Assembly (NCBI GenBank): GCA_011089965.1
Contig: JAANAU010000014.1
Location: 1 to 64,000, forward strand
Reading direction: 5' to 3'
Source of the DNA: Magnetococcales bacterium
GTDB taxonomy: Bacteria > Pseudomonadota > Magnetococcia > Magnetococcales > Magnetaquicoccaceae
Length of the DNA: 64,000 nt
Position numbers and translations under genes: made by a program
Part shown: piece after piece, positions 8,298 through 16,984 of the stretch
Layout of the letters: every line of letters starts with the position of its first letter
Numbering within the stretch: the first letter of the stretch is position 1
The notes under the pieces: generated by a model
What the model saw: the letters and a program-made list of their open reading frames with translations, nothing else
What the model was told of the DNA's origin: nothing
The model's database searches: none

Positions 8298-10203
8298 CTC
8301 TTCTGCTTCCCATCGCGATACCGGGCCTGCACCGGGTGAAAAGATCAAACGGCGCTGGACTCCGGTCTGGGTCTCCCTCGGGGCGCGCGCCTACTGGCGG
8401 TCGTTTGTGTGTGGCCGTTTTGGCTGCACCAATGGCGGACGCGATTTTGCCTGGCTGACCTTGCTGCTCGCCCTGGTCATCTGCATGGCCCTGTTGCTGG
8501 TGGGAACACGCGCCGGGCTGCTGGAACGGTTCACGGATGCCCTGCTCGGCACCCTGCGTCCGCATGGGGTGCCGGTTTGGGTCACTTCCCACTGGGAGAA
8601 TCACCAGGGAATCGGCTCGGATCTCCTGGGTCGCCTCAAGGAGATGCAGAGCCGCATTCCGGGAGAGAACTTCGGTGTGACCGCCTTTCCCTACCGCCAG
8701 GTGGGCGATGCCTCCCCCAAGATTCGTCTGCCCGGCGGCGGAAGCTGGGATCCGGGCACCCCCTGGATGGGTTGGGCGGTCTATCCCCATGATCCGCTCT
8801 GGAGCCTGGAGTTGCCCAAGGATTGGGTCGAAGATCAGAATCAGATGGCCGACGGCTGGTTGGGACTGCCTTTGACGGTGGTGTTGAGCGAGACCCAGTT
8901 TGCCGAAGGATTCAATTACGAGGCCTATCGCGAGGCGATCCAGCCCATGCTGGTGCAGAAAAAATTGCGCCGTCTGCCGGAAAAGCCGCCCCAGGACTCG
9001 CTGCGCAATGCCCTGGATGCCATCTGGCTGGAGGTGACCATCGGCAACAGTCAGGAGCTGGTGCCATTCCGGATTCGTTGGGTTCACCACATTCCGGCCA
9101 TGGAAAAGGTGGCGTTTCTGTTCCCATTGACCACCTATCACGCCTTGCTGGCAGCCTTCCATTTTCCGGAAATCCGCTTTGATGTCAAATCCAAGGGGGT
9201 GGCCAATCCGGACGAACACCGGCGTCTGACCGCCTCGACCTATCCCAAAGGTGAGATTGCCGCGCATGCCATGTGTCTGCAAGACGAAATCGCCAAAACC
9301 GGCCTGACCGGACTGCCCAAGATCCCGGAAAACCGCTGTGCCCGTCCGCAACTCTCCTCTGCCGGCCCTGCGGCCGTGCGCCACTCCGAAGAGAACTGGG
9401 ATGTGATCAATCACGATGACAACCATCGGCTGTGGATCCCATGCCACCGTTTACCCATGGACAACCCGCTGCGCGACAGTCTCTGCCCCACCGGACGGCC
9501 CAAACCCGGGCAAGCGATCCTGTATGCACCGTGGGATGTGACCGAATCGGGTACGGCCTTTTCTGCGGTCCGGGTCTATGTGCCTGATCCCACCCGTTTG
9601 AGCCGGGGCATTCAGGCATTGATGGCCGTGCGCACCCGTGACGGACGCCCGGCATTCAACATCCATTCCATGTATCAGGATGCGTTGAACCGCTTCAATC
9701 TGTTGAGCGATCTTCTGGCCACCATGACCCCTGCCTATGCCATAACCTTCGGGATCTTTCTGGGGGCGTTGCTGTTGGCCCAGGCTGGCACCTTGATCGG
9801 TCACCGTCGGCATCACTACGGCATTCTGCTCAGTCGCGGTTTCACCTGGAGCGGAATCTATGGCAAGCTGATCTGGCAGATGTTGCTGGCCACCCTGACC
9901 GCAGGGGTGATGGCGGTCTTTGGCATGATTCCAGCCTTGCGCTATCTGTTGGATGATGGATTCAAACGGATCATTGGCCGCTATCAGGATCTGCTGCCCC
10001 CTGGCCATGATTTTGAGGCCCTGCCCCTCCCCTGGCAAGAGATTCTGATCACCCTGGGAGAGGTGTATGCCGTGGTGGCGGTTGTGACCATTTTTCTGTT
10101 GTTCCGTCTCCCTTTGCGCGGCAATACCGCGCCATCCGACCTGTTGCATGGGGGTGGTGTAGCCCCGCGTGCCCGTGACGGCAATCGCAAACAGGACTCT
10201 TGA
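8290..10203 (+). CDS. FtsX-like ABC permease
   Basis: This 637-residue partner of the preceding ATPase has the MacB/FtsX topology: a cytoplasmic N-terminus, a first membrane helix (about 56-74, TLLLALVICMALLLVGTRAG), a very large periplasmic domain of about 400 residues, then three helices near 475-500, 520-550 and 595-620. The periplasmic domain contains scattered Cys and is larger than in LolC/E. The first start (8290) overlaps the ATPase gene. With the SUMF1-like and vWA proteins upstream, it probably transmits ATP-driven movement to periplasmic partners. The substrate cannot be told from sequence. Confidence 0.85.
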   Translation: MADSSASHRDTGPAPGEKIKRRWTPVWVSLGARAYWRSFVCGRFGCTNGGRDFAWLTLLLALVICMALLLVGTRAGLLERFTDALLGTLRPHGVPVWVTSHWENHQGIGSDLLGRLKEMQSRIPGENFGVTAFPYRQVGDASPKIRLPGGGSWDPGTPWMGWAVYPHDPLWSLELPKDWVEDQNQMADGWLGLPLTVVLSETQFAEGFNYEAYREAIQPMLVQKKLRRLPEKPPQDSLRNALDAIWLEVTIGNSQELVPFRIRWVHHIPAMEKVAFLFPLTTYHALLAAFHFPEIRFDVKSKGVANPDEHRRLTASTYPKGEIAAHAMCLQDEIAKTGLTGLPKIPENRCARPQLSSAGPAAVRHSEENWDVINHDDNHRLWIPCHRLPMDNPLRDSLCPTGRPKPGQAILYAPWDVTESGTAFSAVRVYVPDPTRLSRGIQALMAVRTRDGRPAFNIHSMYQDALNRFNLLSDLLATMTPAYAITFGIFLGALLLAQAGTLIGHRRHHYGILLSRGFTWSGIYGKLIWQMLLATLTAGVMAVFGMIPALRYLLDDGFKRIIGRYQDLLPPGHDFEALPLPWQEILITLGEVYAVVAVVTIFLLFRLPLRGNTAPSDLLHGGGVAPRARDGNRKQDS

Positions 10204-10230
10204 TCTCTCGCTTGCAAGGAGCAGTGTGCC

Positions 10231-10635
10231 ATGATCGATACCACCACCCCGTATGCCTTGAAAAAAACGGTCTCTTCGGACTACGACACCACGATTCAGG
10301 CCATCAGGGACGCCCTGGCCGAACAAGGATTTGGCATCCTGACAGAGATCGATGTGCAGGCCACCCTGAAGAAAAAACTGGATGTGGACAGCCCCAGGAC
10401 CATCATTCTGGGGGCCTGCAATCCCAAACTGGCCCATCGTGCCATGGGGGCGGTTCCGGATGTGAGTGTCTTTCTGCCGTGCAATGTGGTGGTGCGTGAG
10501 CGTGCTGACGGCACCATCGAGATTGCCGCCATGAATCCGATGGCCATGGACACCATGATCAACCACCCGGAACTGCTGATCGTGGCCGCCGAAGCAGACC
10601 AGAAGATCCGCACCGCACTGAATGCCGTCAACTGA
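10231..10635 (+). CDS. DUF302 family protein
   Basis: The 134-residue cytoplasmic protein fits the DUF302 fold: an N-terminal helix with YDTTIQAIRDALAEQGFGILTEIDV, then the strand ILGACNPKLAHRAM and the segment VFLPCNVVVRE. A start at 10231 is supported by AAGGAG nine bases upstream. It lies 27 bases after the permease gene and may be cotranscribed with it, although DUF302 proteins are widespread and often associated with redox or sulfur metabolism. A strong hairpin follows. Its biochemical role is unknown. Confidence 0.88.
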   Translation: MIDTTTPYALKKTVSSDYDTTIQAIRDALAEQGFGILTEIDVQATLKKKLDVDSPRTIILGACNPKLAHRAMGAVPDVSVFLPCNVVVRERADGTIEIAAMNPMAMDTMINHPELLIVAAEADQKIRTALNAVN

Positions 10636-10657
10636 TCGGGATATGCCGCCTGGCTTG

Positions 10658-10690
10658 AGCCACGCTTGCACCCATGCTGCAAGCGTGGCT
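10658..10690 (+). terminator. Hairpin after the DUF302 gene
   Basis: A perfect 13-base inverted repeat, AGCCACGCTTGCA and its complement, with a 7-base loop. It lacks a long T tract, so it may be a weak or factor-assisted terminator. It closes the accessory run before bamA. The remainder of the 10636-10955 gap holds no gene I can support; the open frame there continues into bamA but has no signal peptide or ribosome site. Confidence 0.6.
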
Positions 10691-10955
10691 GTTGCATCCC
10701 AGGATGAACGATACAAGCACGAATCAACTGGACAACCATGCCAGGAATGCTCCACTGAAATGTTTTGCCTTCCGCATGGAAGAACGAATGAAGGCATTCG
10801 GGACGTTGGAGACAGACAGTTTCCCTCATGTATCAGAACCTTTCAATGCTGTCGCAACCGGCTTATTCACGGTTGTCTCTTGCCCTCATGATTCATTGTG
10901 GAGTATGTTGCAAAAATTATTTTCCACGATCTGCCATGAGGATGAACGTTCAAGC

Positions 10956-13235
10956 ATGGTTCCCATCCGTCATTTATTGAAGATTCCCCTGTGTGCCGCA
11001 ACACTGGCCATGGCTTCCACAGCCTGGTCGGATGCCATGATCGATTCCATCCGCGTCGAAGGGATCAATCGAATTGAAGCCGATACGGTCAGAAGTCATG
11101 TTGCCGTGACTCCCGGGCAATCCGTGACGCCGGATGCCTTGCGCAAAAGTATCAAAGCATTGCACGACACTGGTCTGTTCAAGGATGTGGCCATCGAACA
11201 ACAAGGAGCGATCCTGGTGGTCCGGGTGGTGGAGAATCCCACCATCAGCAAAATCACCTTTGAAGGCAATTCCACCCTCAGTACCGAAGAGCTGCAAAAA
11301 CTCATCCATATCAAACCCAATGCCCTGTTCAACCGCAGCGCCACCGAACGCGATCTCACCGCCTTGCGCCAGGCATACCGGATCAAAGGATTTTTTCTGG
11401 CCAAGATCGATATGACCACCAAAAATCTGGAGCAGAATCTGGTCGATGTGGTGTTCAATATCGAAGAAGGCGAAAAATCCCGGGTCCAAAAGGTCCGCAT
11501 CATCGGCAACAAAGAGCTTGCGGAAAAGCAACTCACCCGCAAAATGATGATCAAACCCTCGGGCATGTTCTCCTGGCTGACCGAAGACGATGCCTATGAT
11601 CGGGACAAACTGCTCTTCGATCAGTCCCATTTGCGCAATGTCTATCTGGATGAAGGGTATGCCCGGGTCCACGTGGACTCTTCCGTGGCCGAGTTGACGC
11701 CTGACCGGAGAGCCTTTGTCGTCACCCACTCGGTGACCGAAGGGGCACGCTACCGCTTTGGCGCAATCGATATCAAAGGAGATTTCACCGAACTCCCCAA
11801 AGAACAACTCCTGCACGAGTTGCGGATCCGACAGGGGGACTGGTACTCCCGTGACAACCTGCGCAAATCCATCGAACGTCTGACCGATCTGATCGGTGAT
11901 TTTGGCTATGCCATGCTGGATATCCGCCCGCAGGCGGTCTACGACGACGATGCCAAGACCGTGGCCGTTACCTTTGATGTCAACAAGGGGCGTCGGGTCT
12001 ATGTCAATCGTATCGAAGTGGTTGGCAACTCCCGGACCCGCGACAACGTGGTGCGGAGAGAAATGACCCTGAATGAAGGGGATCGTTTTTCCACATCACA
12101 AATGCGACGCTCAAAAAAGAATATTGGCGATCTCAACTTCTTTGAAAACGTCGAGATCACCACACCCGCCACCGGCAATCCGGATCAGGTCGATGTGCGC
12201 ATCAAGGTGGAAGAGAAACCCACCGGAACCTTTACGGTGGGTGCCGGATACTCCAGTACCGATTCGTTCATCGGATCGGCGAGCGTCAGTCAGAACAACT
12301 TCTTAGGGCGCGGACAACGTATGGTATTGTCCACCGCCTTGACCGGCACCAGTTCCCAGTTTGATTTCTCGTTTACCGAACCCTACTTCCTCGACAAGAA
12401 TCTGTCGGCAGGGGTCGATCTCTTTGTGCGCGAATCGGATCGCAGTCGTCTCTCCTCCTACATCGAGCGATCCTATGGCGGTGGTGTACGTTTGGGATTC
12501 CCGATCAACAAAAACCTGCGCAACAATATCAGCTACAGCCTGGCGGAAGTCGATCTCGAAACCACCGGCCTGGTCACGTCACGCGCCCTGTTGGCCCAGG
12601 CTGCCGAAAGCCCCTATTGGCGCTCCATGATCAGCAACTCCTTGCTCTGGAGCGATGTCAACAACAACCTCTTTCCAACCCAAGGTCACAGCCATCGCTT
12701 CACCTCGGATCTGGCTGGTCTGGGGGGGGACATCTCCTTTCTGCGCCTGATGTCGGACAATCACTTTTATTATCCATTCACGGATGATGAAGAGTGGGTG
12801 GGCCATCTGCGCGGTCGTTTTGGAGCGATCAACGGTTTGAGCAAGGATGTACCGATCTTTGAAAGGTTCTATCTGGGGGGAGGCTCCTCCTTGCGCGGGT
12901 TCAAACCGGGCGGGATCGGTCCGCGCACGATCCTGGAAGATGATGCCTTTGGTGGCGTCCACTTTGAACAGGTGAATGCAGAACTCTTTTTTCCGATCAT
13001 GGGCATGAGCGACAAGGGGTTGCGCGGCGTCACCTTCGTGGATGCCGGCTTTCTGGGCGACCGGGATCTGCCCGCAGGAGTCACCGACTCTGGAACCGTG
13101 CGCGTGGCCACCGGAGTCGGCGTGCATTGGAATTCACCGTTTGGTCCGCTCCGTTTCTCTCTGAGCAAACCATTGCTCAAGGAAGAGTTCGACAAGGAAC
13201 GGACCTTTGACTTCAGCATGGGGACATCCTGGTGA
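10956..13235 (+). CDS. bamA: Outer membrane protein assembly factor BamA
   Basis: BamA is the Omp85 barrel that folds beta-barrel proteins into the outer membrane. I chose the ATG at 10956 because it gives a signal peptide (about 1-26, ending STAWSDA) directly before the first POTRA domain (DSIRVEGINRIEADTVRSHV). The open frame extends upstream to 10674, but that part spans a terminator hairpin. The resulting 759 residues match the family. Five POTRA domains span about 27-420. The barrel includes the conserved surface motif GGGSSLRGFKPGGIGPR and ends in the aromatic C-terminal residue expected of a Bam substrate (FDFSMGTSW). The downstream skp start overlaps its stop. Confidence 0.95.
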   Translation: MVPIRHLLKIPLCAATLAMASTAWSDAMIDSIRVEGINRIEADTVRSHVAVTPGQSVTPDALRKSIKALHDTGLFKDVAIEQQGAILVVRVVENPTISKITFEGNSTLSTEELQKLIHIKPNALFNRSATERDLTALRQAYRIKGFFLAKIDMTTKNLEQNLVDVVFNIEEGEKSRVQKVRIIGNKELAEKQLTRKMMIKPSGMFSWLTEDDAYDRDKLLFDQSHLRNVYLDEGYARVHVDSSVAELTPDRRAFVVTHSVTEGARYRFGAIDIKGDFTELPKEQLLHELRIRQGDWYSRDNLRKSIERLTDLIGDFGYAMLDIRPQAVYDDDAKTVAVTFDVNKGRRVYVNRIEVVGNSRTRDNVVRREMTLNEGDRFSTSQMRRSKKNIGDLNFFENVEITTPATGNPDQVDVRIKVEEKPTGTFTVGAGYSSTDSFIGSASVSQNNFLGRGQRMVLSTALTGTSSQFDFSFTEPYFLDKNLSAGVDLFVRESDRSRLSSYIERSYGGGVRLGFPINKNLRNNISYSLAEVDLETTGLVTSRALLAQAAESPYWRSMISNSLLWSDVNNNLFPTQGHSHRFTSDLAGLGGDISFLRLMSDNHFYYPFTDDEEWVGHLRGRFGAINGLSKDVPIFERFYLGGGSSLRGFKPGGIGPRTILEDDAFGGVHFEQVNAELFFPIMGMSDKGLRGVTFVDAGFLGDRDLPAGVTDSGTVRVATGVGVHWNSPFGPLRFSLSKPLLKEEFDKERTFDFSMGTSW

Positions 13236-13825
13236 GCATGCATTCCATCGACAATCCGGTTGTGGTGCGCATCAAGCCACATGGTTGGAAACGGGCGGAA
13301 TGGATCGTGGCGGTCGTGATGGCCCTGCTGATCGGATGGTTGCCTGGTGCCGTACCGGCAGCAGGCAGCAGCACCCCGCAATTCGCCTATGTGGATGTTC
13401 CCCGTGTGATGGCCTCCTCTTCGGCAGCCCAGTATGCCCGCGACATGCTCAAGAAAAAACTGGCAGCCAAGCAGAAAGAGGTGGACGCCATGGAGGCCGA
13501 AATCAAGGCCCTCAAGTCCAAGGTGGAAAGCGGCGGTAACATGCTGAACCGCGAAGCCCGGGCCGATCTGGAAAACAACACCCGGCGCAAATTCCGTGAA
13601 TACCAACGGCTGGTTGAAGACAATCAGGCGGCCATCGACCGGGAGAATGGCGTCTGGACCAAAAAAATTACCGAAGCCCTGCGCGTGGTCATTGAAGAGA
13701 TTGGTCGAGAAAAGGGATATACGGCAGTATTTGGCAAGGGCCAGGTACTCTTTGCCAACTCGGCGATTGACATTTCCGATCAGGTTTTGACCCGACTCAA
13801 CGAACATACCAAAAAATGGTTTTGA
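13232..13825 (+). CDS. skp: OmpH/Skp family periplasmic chaperone
   Basis: Skp holds unfolded outer-membrane proteins in the periplasm before delivery to BamA. The 197-residue protein has a signal anchor (about 22-45), the conserved strand [13 protein letters not shown], and a long coiled coil (about 75-155) rich in Lys and Glu that would form the tentacles. The C-terminal strand segment ([24 protein letters not shown]) completes the head. A GTG at 13232 overlaps the bamA stop (GTGA); the ATG at 13238 is an alternative start six bases later. Confidence 0.9.
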   Translation: MSMHSIDNPVVVRIKPHGWKRAEWIVAVVMALLIGWLPGAVPAAGSSTPQFAYVDVPRVMASSSAAQYARDMLKKKLAAKQKEVDAMEAEIKALKSKVESGGNMLNREARADLENNTRRKFREYQRLVEDNQAAIDRENGVWTKKITEALRVVIEEIGREKGYTAVFGKGQVLFANSAIDISDQVLTRLNEHTKKWF

Positions 13826-13841
13826 TCCAAGGAGCCTCCCA

Positions 13842-14315
13842 GTGGAACCATGGCGTGAGATTCTGAAAACCCTGCCGCATCGCTATCCGTTTCTGTTGGT
13901 GGACCGGGTGGAAGAGGTGATTCCCGGGGAACGTCTGGTGGCCTTGAAGAATGTCACCTTCAACGAACCATTTTTCATGGGGCACTTCCCCGATCATCCG
14001 GTGATGCCGGGCGTGTTGATCCTGGAGGCCATGGCCCAGGCTGGAGCCATGCTTGCCGGACACACCGATCCGGCAGCCGTTCAGGGACGCCTGGTCTATT
14101 TCATGGCCATTGACAAGGCCCGTTTCCGCAAACCGGTCATTCCCGGAGATCAACTGCTTTTGGAGTTGACCCTGCAAAAAAGACGCCGCGAGATCTGGCG
14201 TTTCCAGGGGGTGGCCAGAGTGAAGGGTGCCGTGGTGGCCGAAGCGGAATTGATGGCCATGACGCGCAATGCCGAAGAGAGTGGCCTCGAAGGTGCGGAG
14301 GTTGATCATGGATGA
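13842..14315 (+). CDS. fabZ: 3-hydroxyacyl-[acyl-carrier-protein] dehydratase FabZ
   Basis: FabZ dehydrates 3-hydroxyacyl-ACP in fatty-acid elongation and competes with LpxA/LpxD for hydroxyacyl-ACP, which explains its place beside lpxA. The 157-residue protein has the hot-dog motifs [14 protein letters not shown], the catalytic [12 protein letters not shown] (His) and LEAMAQAGA (Glu). GTG start at 13842 with GGAG seven bases ahead. Sixteen bases separate it from skp and it overlaps lpxA by eight bases. Confidence 0.96.
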   Translation: MEPWREILKTLPHRYPFLLVDRVEEVIPGERLVALKNVTFNEPFFMGHFPDHPVMPGVLILEAMAQAGAMLAGHTDPAAVQGRLVYFMAIDKARFRKPVIPGDQLLLELTLQKRRREIWRFQGVARVKGAVVAEAELMAMTRNAEESGLEGAEVDHG

Positions 14316-15096
14316 ACAGCCCACCCGGATCCATCCCAGTGCGGTGGTGGATCCCAAGGCCGAATTGGGTGCAGGGGTTCAGATCGGTCCGTATGCCGTG
14401 ATCGGCCCTCATGTCGTGATGGAGGATGCGGTCACCATCGGTGCGCATGCGGTCATCGATGGCCATACCCGGATCGGCAAAGGGAGCCAGATTTTCAGCT
14501 TTTCATCCATCGGACAGGCCCCGCAAGACACCCATTATGCCGGAGAACCCACCCGGGTGGAGATCGGTATGCGTTGCGCAATCCGCGAGTATGTCAGCAT
14601 TCATCGCGGCACGGAGAGTGGCGGAGGCGTCACCTGCGTGGGCAACGACTGCATGATCATGGCCTATTCGCACGTGGCCCATGACTGCCGGGTTGGGGAT
14701 CATGTAATCATGGCCAATGGTGCCACTCTGGCCGGTCATGTGGAGATCCAGGATTATGCGGTCATCGGAGGGTTGACCGCGATTCATCAATTTGCCCGAA
14801 TTGGTCGCAACGCCTTTGTGGGTGGGGCGTCAGCTGTCTCCATGGATGTTGTACCCTTTGTATCGGCTGCTGGCAACCGGGCCAAGATCACGGGTGTCAA
14901 CGTGGTGGGGCTGAGACGCCACGGCTTTTCCGAAGAGACCATCAAGGCGATCCGTCAGGCGTATCGGATCGTCTTTCGTTCCAATCTGCGGATGGAACAG
15001 GCCATTGAAGAGTTGGAACTCCATCTGTCGCAATGTGTGGAGGTGCAGGCGATCCTGGAGTTTCTCCAGACCGGTCAAAGAGGGATCTGCCGCTGA
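14308..15096 (+). CDS. lpxA: Acyl-[ACP]-UDP-N-acetylglucosamine O-acyltransferase LpxA
   Basis: LpxA catalyses the first step of lipid A synthesis, transferring a 3-hydroxyacyl chain to UDP-GlcNAc or its 3-amino analogue. The start at 14308 follows GGAGG and gives 262 residues, the normal family length. Left-handed beta-helix hexapeptides run from about residue 5 to 190 ([20 protein letters not shown] and following). The catalytic His lies in [15 protein letters not shown] and the substrate loop in [20 protein letters not shown]. The C-terminal helices ([20 protein letters not shown]) are canonical. Confidence 0.96.
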   Translation: MDEQPTRIHPSAVVDPKAELGAGVQIGPYAVIGPHVVMEDAVTIGAHAVIDGHTRIGKGSQIFSFSSIGQAPQDTHYAGEPTRVEIGMRCAIREYVSIHRGTESGGGVTCVGNDCMIMAYSHVAHDCRVGDHVIMANGATLAGHVEIQDYAVIGGLTAIHQFARIGRNAFVGGASAVSMDVVPFVSAAGNRAKITGVNVVGLRRHGFSEETIKAIRQAYRIVFRSNLRMEQAIEELELHLSQCVEVQAILEFLQTGQRGICR

Positions 15097-15116
15097 TTTC
15101 TCGGGATCCAGCCGTC

Positions 15117-15998
15117 ATGCCTGACAAGACGCGCGTTGGACTGATCGCCGGTTCCGGGCAACTCCCCTTGATCTTTGCACGCGCCATGGGACGACCGGGT
15201 GCTCCTGGATTGGCCGCAGTGGTGGCCCACGAGGGGGAAAGCGATCCGGCTTTGGCGAATCATACCGAGGCTTTGCTCTGGATCAGGCTGGGACAATTCG
15301 CCCGTGGCCTGCGCTTTCTGAAAGAGCAGGGGGTACGCGATCTGGTGCTGGTGGGCGGCATCACCAAGGCACAGATCTGGCGGGCGCGTCCGGATCGTCT
15401 GGCGTTGCAGATGATCTGGAAACTGCGCGGTCTGGATGATGATCAACTGTTGCGCGCCGTGGGTTCTGAGTTGGAGCGTCACGGTTTCCGTCTGTGTTCC
15501 GTGACCGATTATCTGCCCGAATTGCTGGCACCGGAAGGGTGTCTGAGCCGCCGACAGCCCACGGCTGCGGAGTGGGAAGACATCCGCCATGGTTGGCACG
15601 CTGCCAAAGGATTGGGTGCCCTGGATATCGGTCAGGGGGTGGTGGTACGACGGCAGATGGTGGTGGCTGCCGAGGCCATGGAAGGGACGGACGCCATGTT
15701 GATGCGGGCCGGCCAGTTGATCGGCACTCAACGAGGCTGGGCCGGAGAACACAATGCCGTCTTTGTCAAGGTGGTCAAACCGACACAGGATTTGAGGCTC
15801 GATCTGCCGACCATCGGTCCCAAAACCTTGGAAACCATGGCACGCGCCGGCATCCGGGTGGCGGCCATTGAGGCGGGTGGTGCGATACTGCTCGACCCGG
15901 AGGCCACGCGCCAGATGGCAGATCGCCATGATCTGGTATTGTTGGGCCTGACTGCCACAAGCCTGGAAAGATCGGGATGGAAAGGATCCGAGTCATGA
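15117..15998 (+). CDS. lpxI: UDP-2,3-diacylglucosamine diphosphatase LpxI
   Basis: LpxI hydrolyses UDP-diacylglucosamine to lipid X and UMP. It is the alphaproteobacterial substitute for LpxH and unrelated to it. The 293-residue product shows GLIAGSGQLPLIFARAM, the central IRLGQFARGLRFLKEQGVRDLVLVGGITK and the C-terminal GQGVVVRRQMVVAAEAMEGTDAML, characteristic of the DUF1009/LpxI family. The ATG at 15117 is 20 bases after the lpxA stop. Its own stop overlaps the next ATG. Confidence 0.93.
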   Translation: MPDKTRVGLIAGSGQLPLIFARAMGRPGAPGLAAVVAHEGESDPALANHTEALLWIRLGQFARGLRFLKEQGVRDLVLVGGITKAQIWRARPDRLALQMIWKLRGLDDDQLLRAVGSELERHGFRLCSVTDYLPELLAPEGCLSRRQPTAAEWEDIRHGWHAAKGLGALDIGQGVVVRRQMVVAAEAMEGTDAMLMRAGQLIGTQRGWAGEHNAVFVKVVKPTQDLRLDLPTIGPKTLETMARAGIRVAAIEAGGAILLDPEATRQMADRHDLVLLGLTATSLERSGWKGSES

Positions 15999-16984
15999 GC
16001 AAACGCGACAAGCACCCGCTGAAGGCTGCGGTGATCGGAGTCGGCTATCTGGGACGCTTTCACGCCCAAAAGTATGCCCGAATGGATGGGGTGCAACTGG
16101 TGGCTGTGGCGGATTTGCAGGCCGACCGGGCGACCCGTGTGGCAGGCGAGCTGGGTGTGGAGGCAGTGGCCGATTTTCATGCCCTGCTCCCCCGGGTTGA
16201 TCTGGTTTCGGTGGTCTCTCCCACGCCAACCCATGCCAGGGTGGTCGAAGCCTGTCTGCAAGCCGGGGTCCATGTGCTGGTGGAAAAACCGATCACCACC
16301 ACCTTGGAGGAGGCCGATCATCTGATTGCACTGGCAGATCAGCAGGGAGTCGTGTTGCAGGTTGGTCATATCAAAAGGTTTCATCCGGCGGTACGGGCAT
16401 TGTTGGACTCCGGGATGCTCAACAATCCCCGGTTCATCGATGCCCAACGGTTTGCTCCGTTCAAAAATCGCGCCCTGGATGTGGATGTGGTGTTGGACCT
16501 GATGATCCATGATGTGGATCTGATTCTGCATTTCGTCTCTTCAGAAATCACGTCGATTGATGCCGTGGGCAGTGGGGTGATCACCGGCAAATGGGATCTT
16601 GCCAATGCCCGGTTGCGTTTTGCCAATGGCTGCATTGCCAACATCAGCGCCTCCCGGGTGGCACGGGATGCCACACGGCGTTTGCGCCTGTTTCAGTCGG
16701 ATGCCTTGTTTGATCTGGATTTCATGCGACCCGGGCTGGCACTCCGGCGACGGGGCAGCGGCACCCGCCTGGTCGATGGCCTGCCGGTTCCGACCATCGA
16801 CGAGCAGGAGTTTCCCCTGACCCCGACCGATGCCTTGGAAGCGGAAATTCGTGCCTTTTGTCGCTCCGTGCGTACCGGAGAGGCTGTGCAGGTGACCGGT
16901 CGTGACGGGCGACGTGCCCTGGAGGTGGTCATGGCCATTCGCCAGGCCATTGCCGATTGGGCACAACAAGGAGCGGGTGGGTGA
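15995..16984 (+). CDS. Gfo/Idh/MocA family oxidoreductase
   Basis: A 329-residue NAD(P)-dependent dehydrogenase of the Gfo/Idh/MocA type. The Rossmann motif AVIGVGYLGRFHAQKY is at the N-terminus, the family motif VEKPITTTLEEADHLI near 95-110 and the catalytic-domain segment VVLDLMIHDVDLIL near 170-185. The start at 15995 overlaps the lpxI stop (ATGA), with AAGGAT upstream. Its position between lpxI and lpxB strongly suggests a role in lipid A or LPS sugar metabolism. GnnA, the UDP-GlcNAc 3-oxidase used for GlcN3N-type lipid A, belongs to this family and is a reasonable candidate. No GnnB-type aminotransferase sits beside it. Confidence 0.88.
   Translation: MSKRDKHPLKAAVIGVGYLGRFHAQKYARMDGVQLVAVADLQADRATRVAGELGVEAVADFHALLPRVDLVSVVSPTPTHARVVEACLQAGVHVLVEKPITTTLEEADHLIALADQQGVVLQVGHIKRFHPAVRALLDSGMLNNPRFIDAQRFAPFKNRALDVDVVLDLMIHDVDLILHFVSSEITSIDAVGSGVITGKWDLANARLRFANGCIANISASRVARDATRRLRLFQSDALFDLDFMRPGLALRRRGSGTRLVDGLPVPTIDEQEFPLTPTDALEAEIRAFCRSVRTGEAVQVTGRDGRRALEVVMAIRQAIADWAQQGAGG

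Noticed and set aside
10674-10955. N-terminal extension of BamA
   Set aside because: It crosses a terminator hairpin, lacks a signal peptide and has no ribosome site; the start at 10956 gives a proper leader and length.
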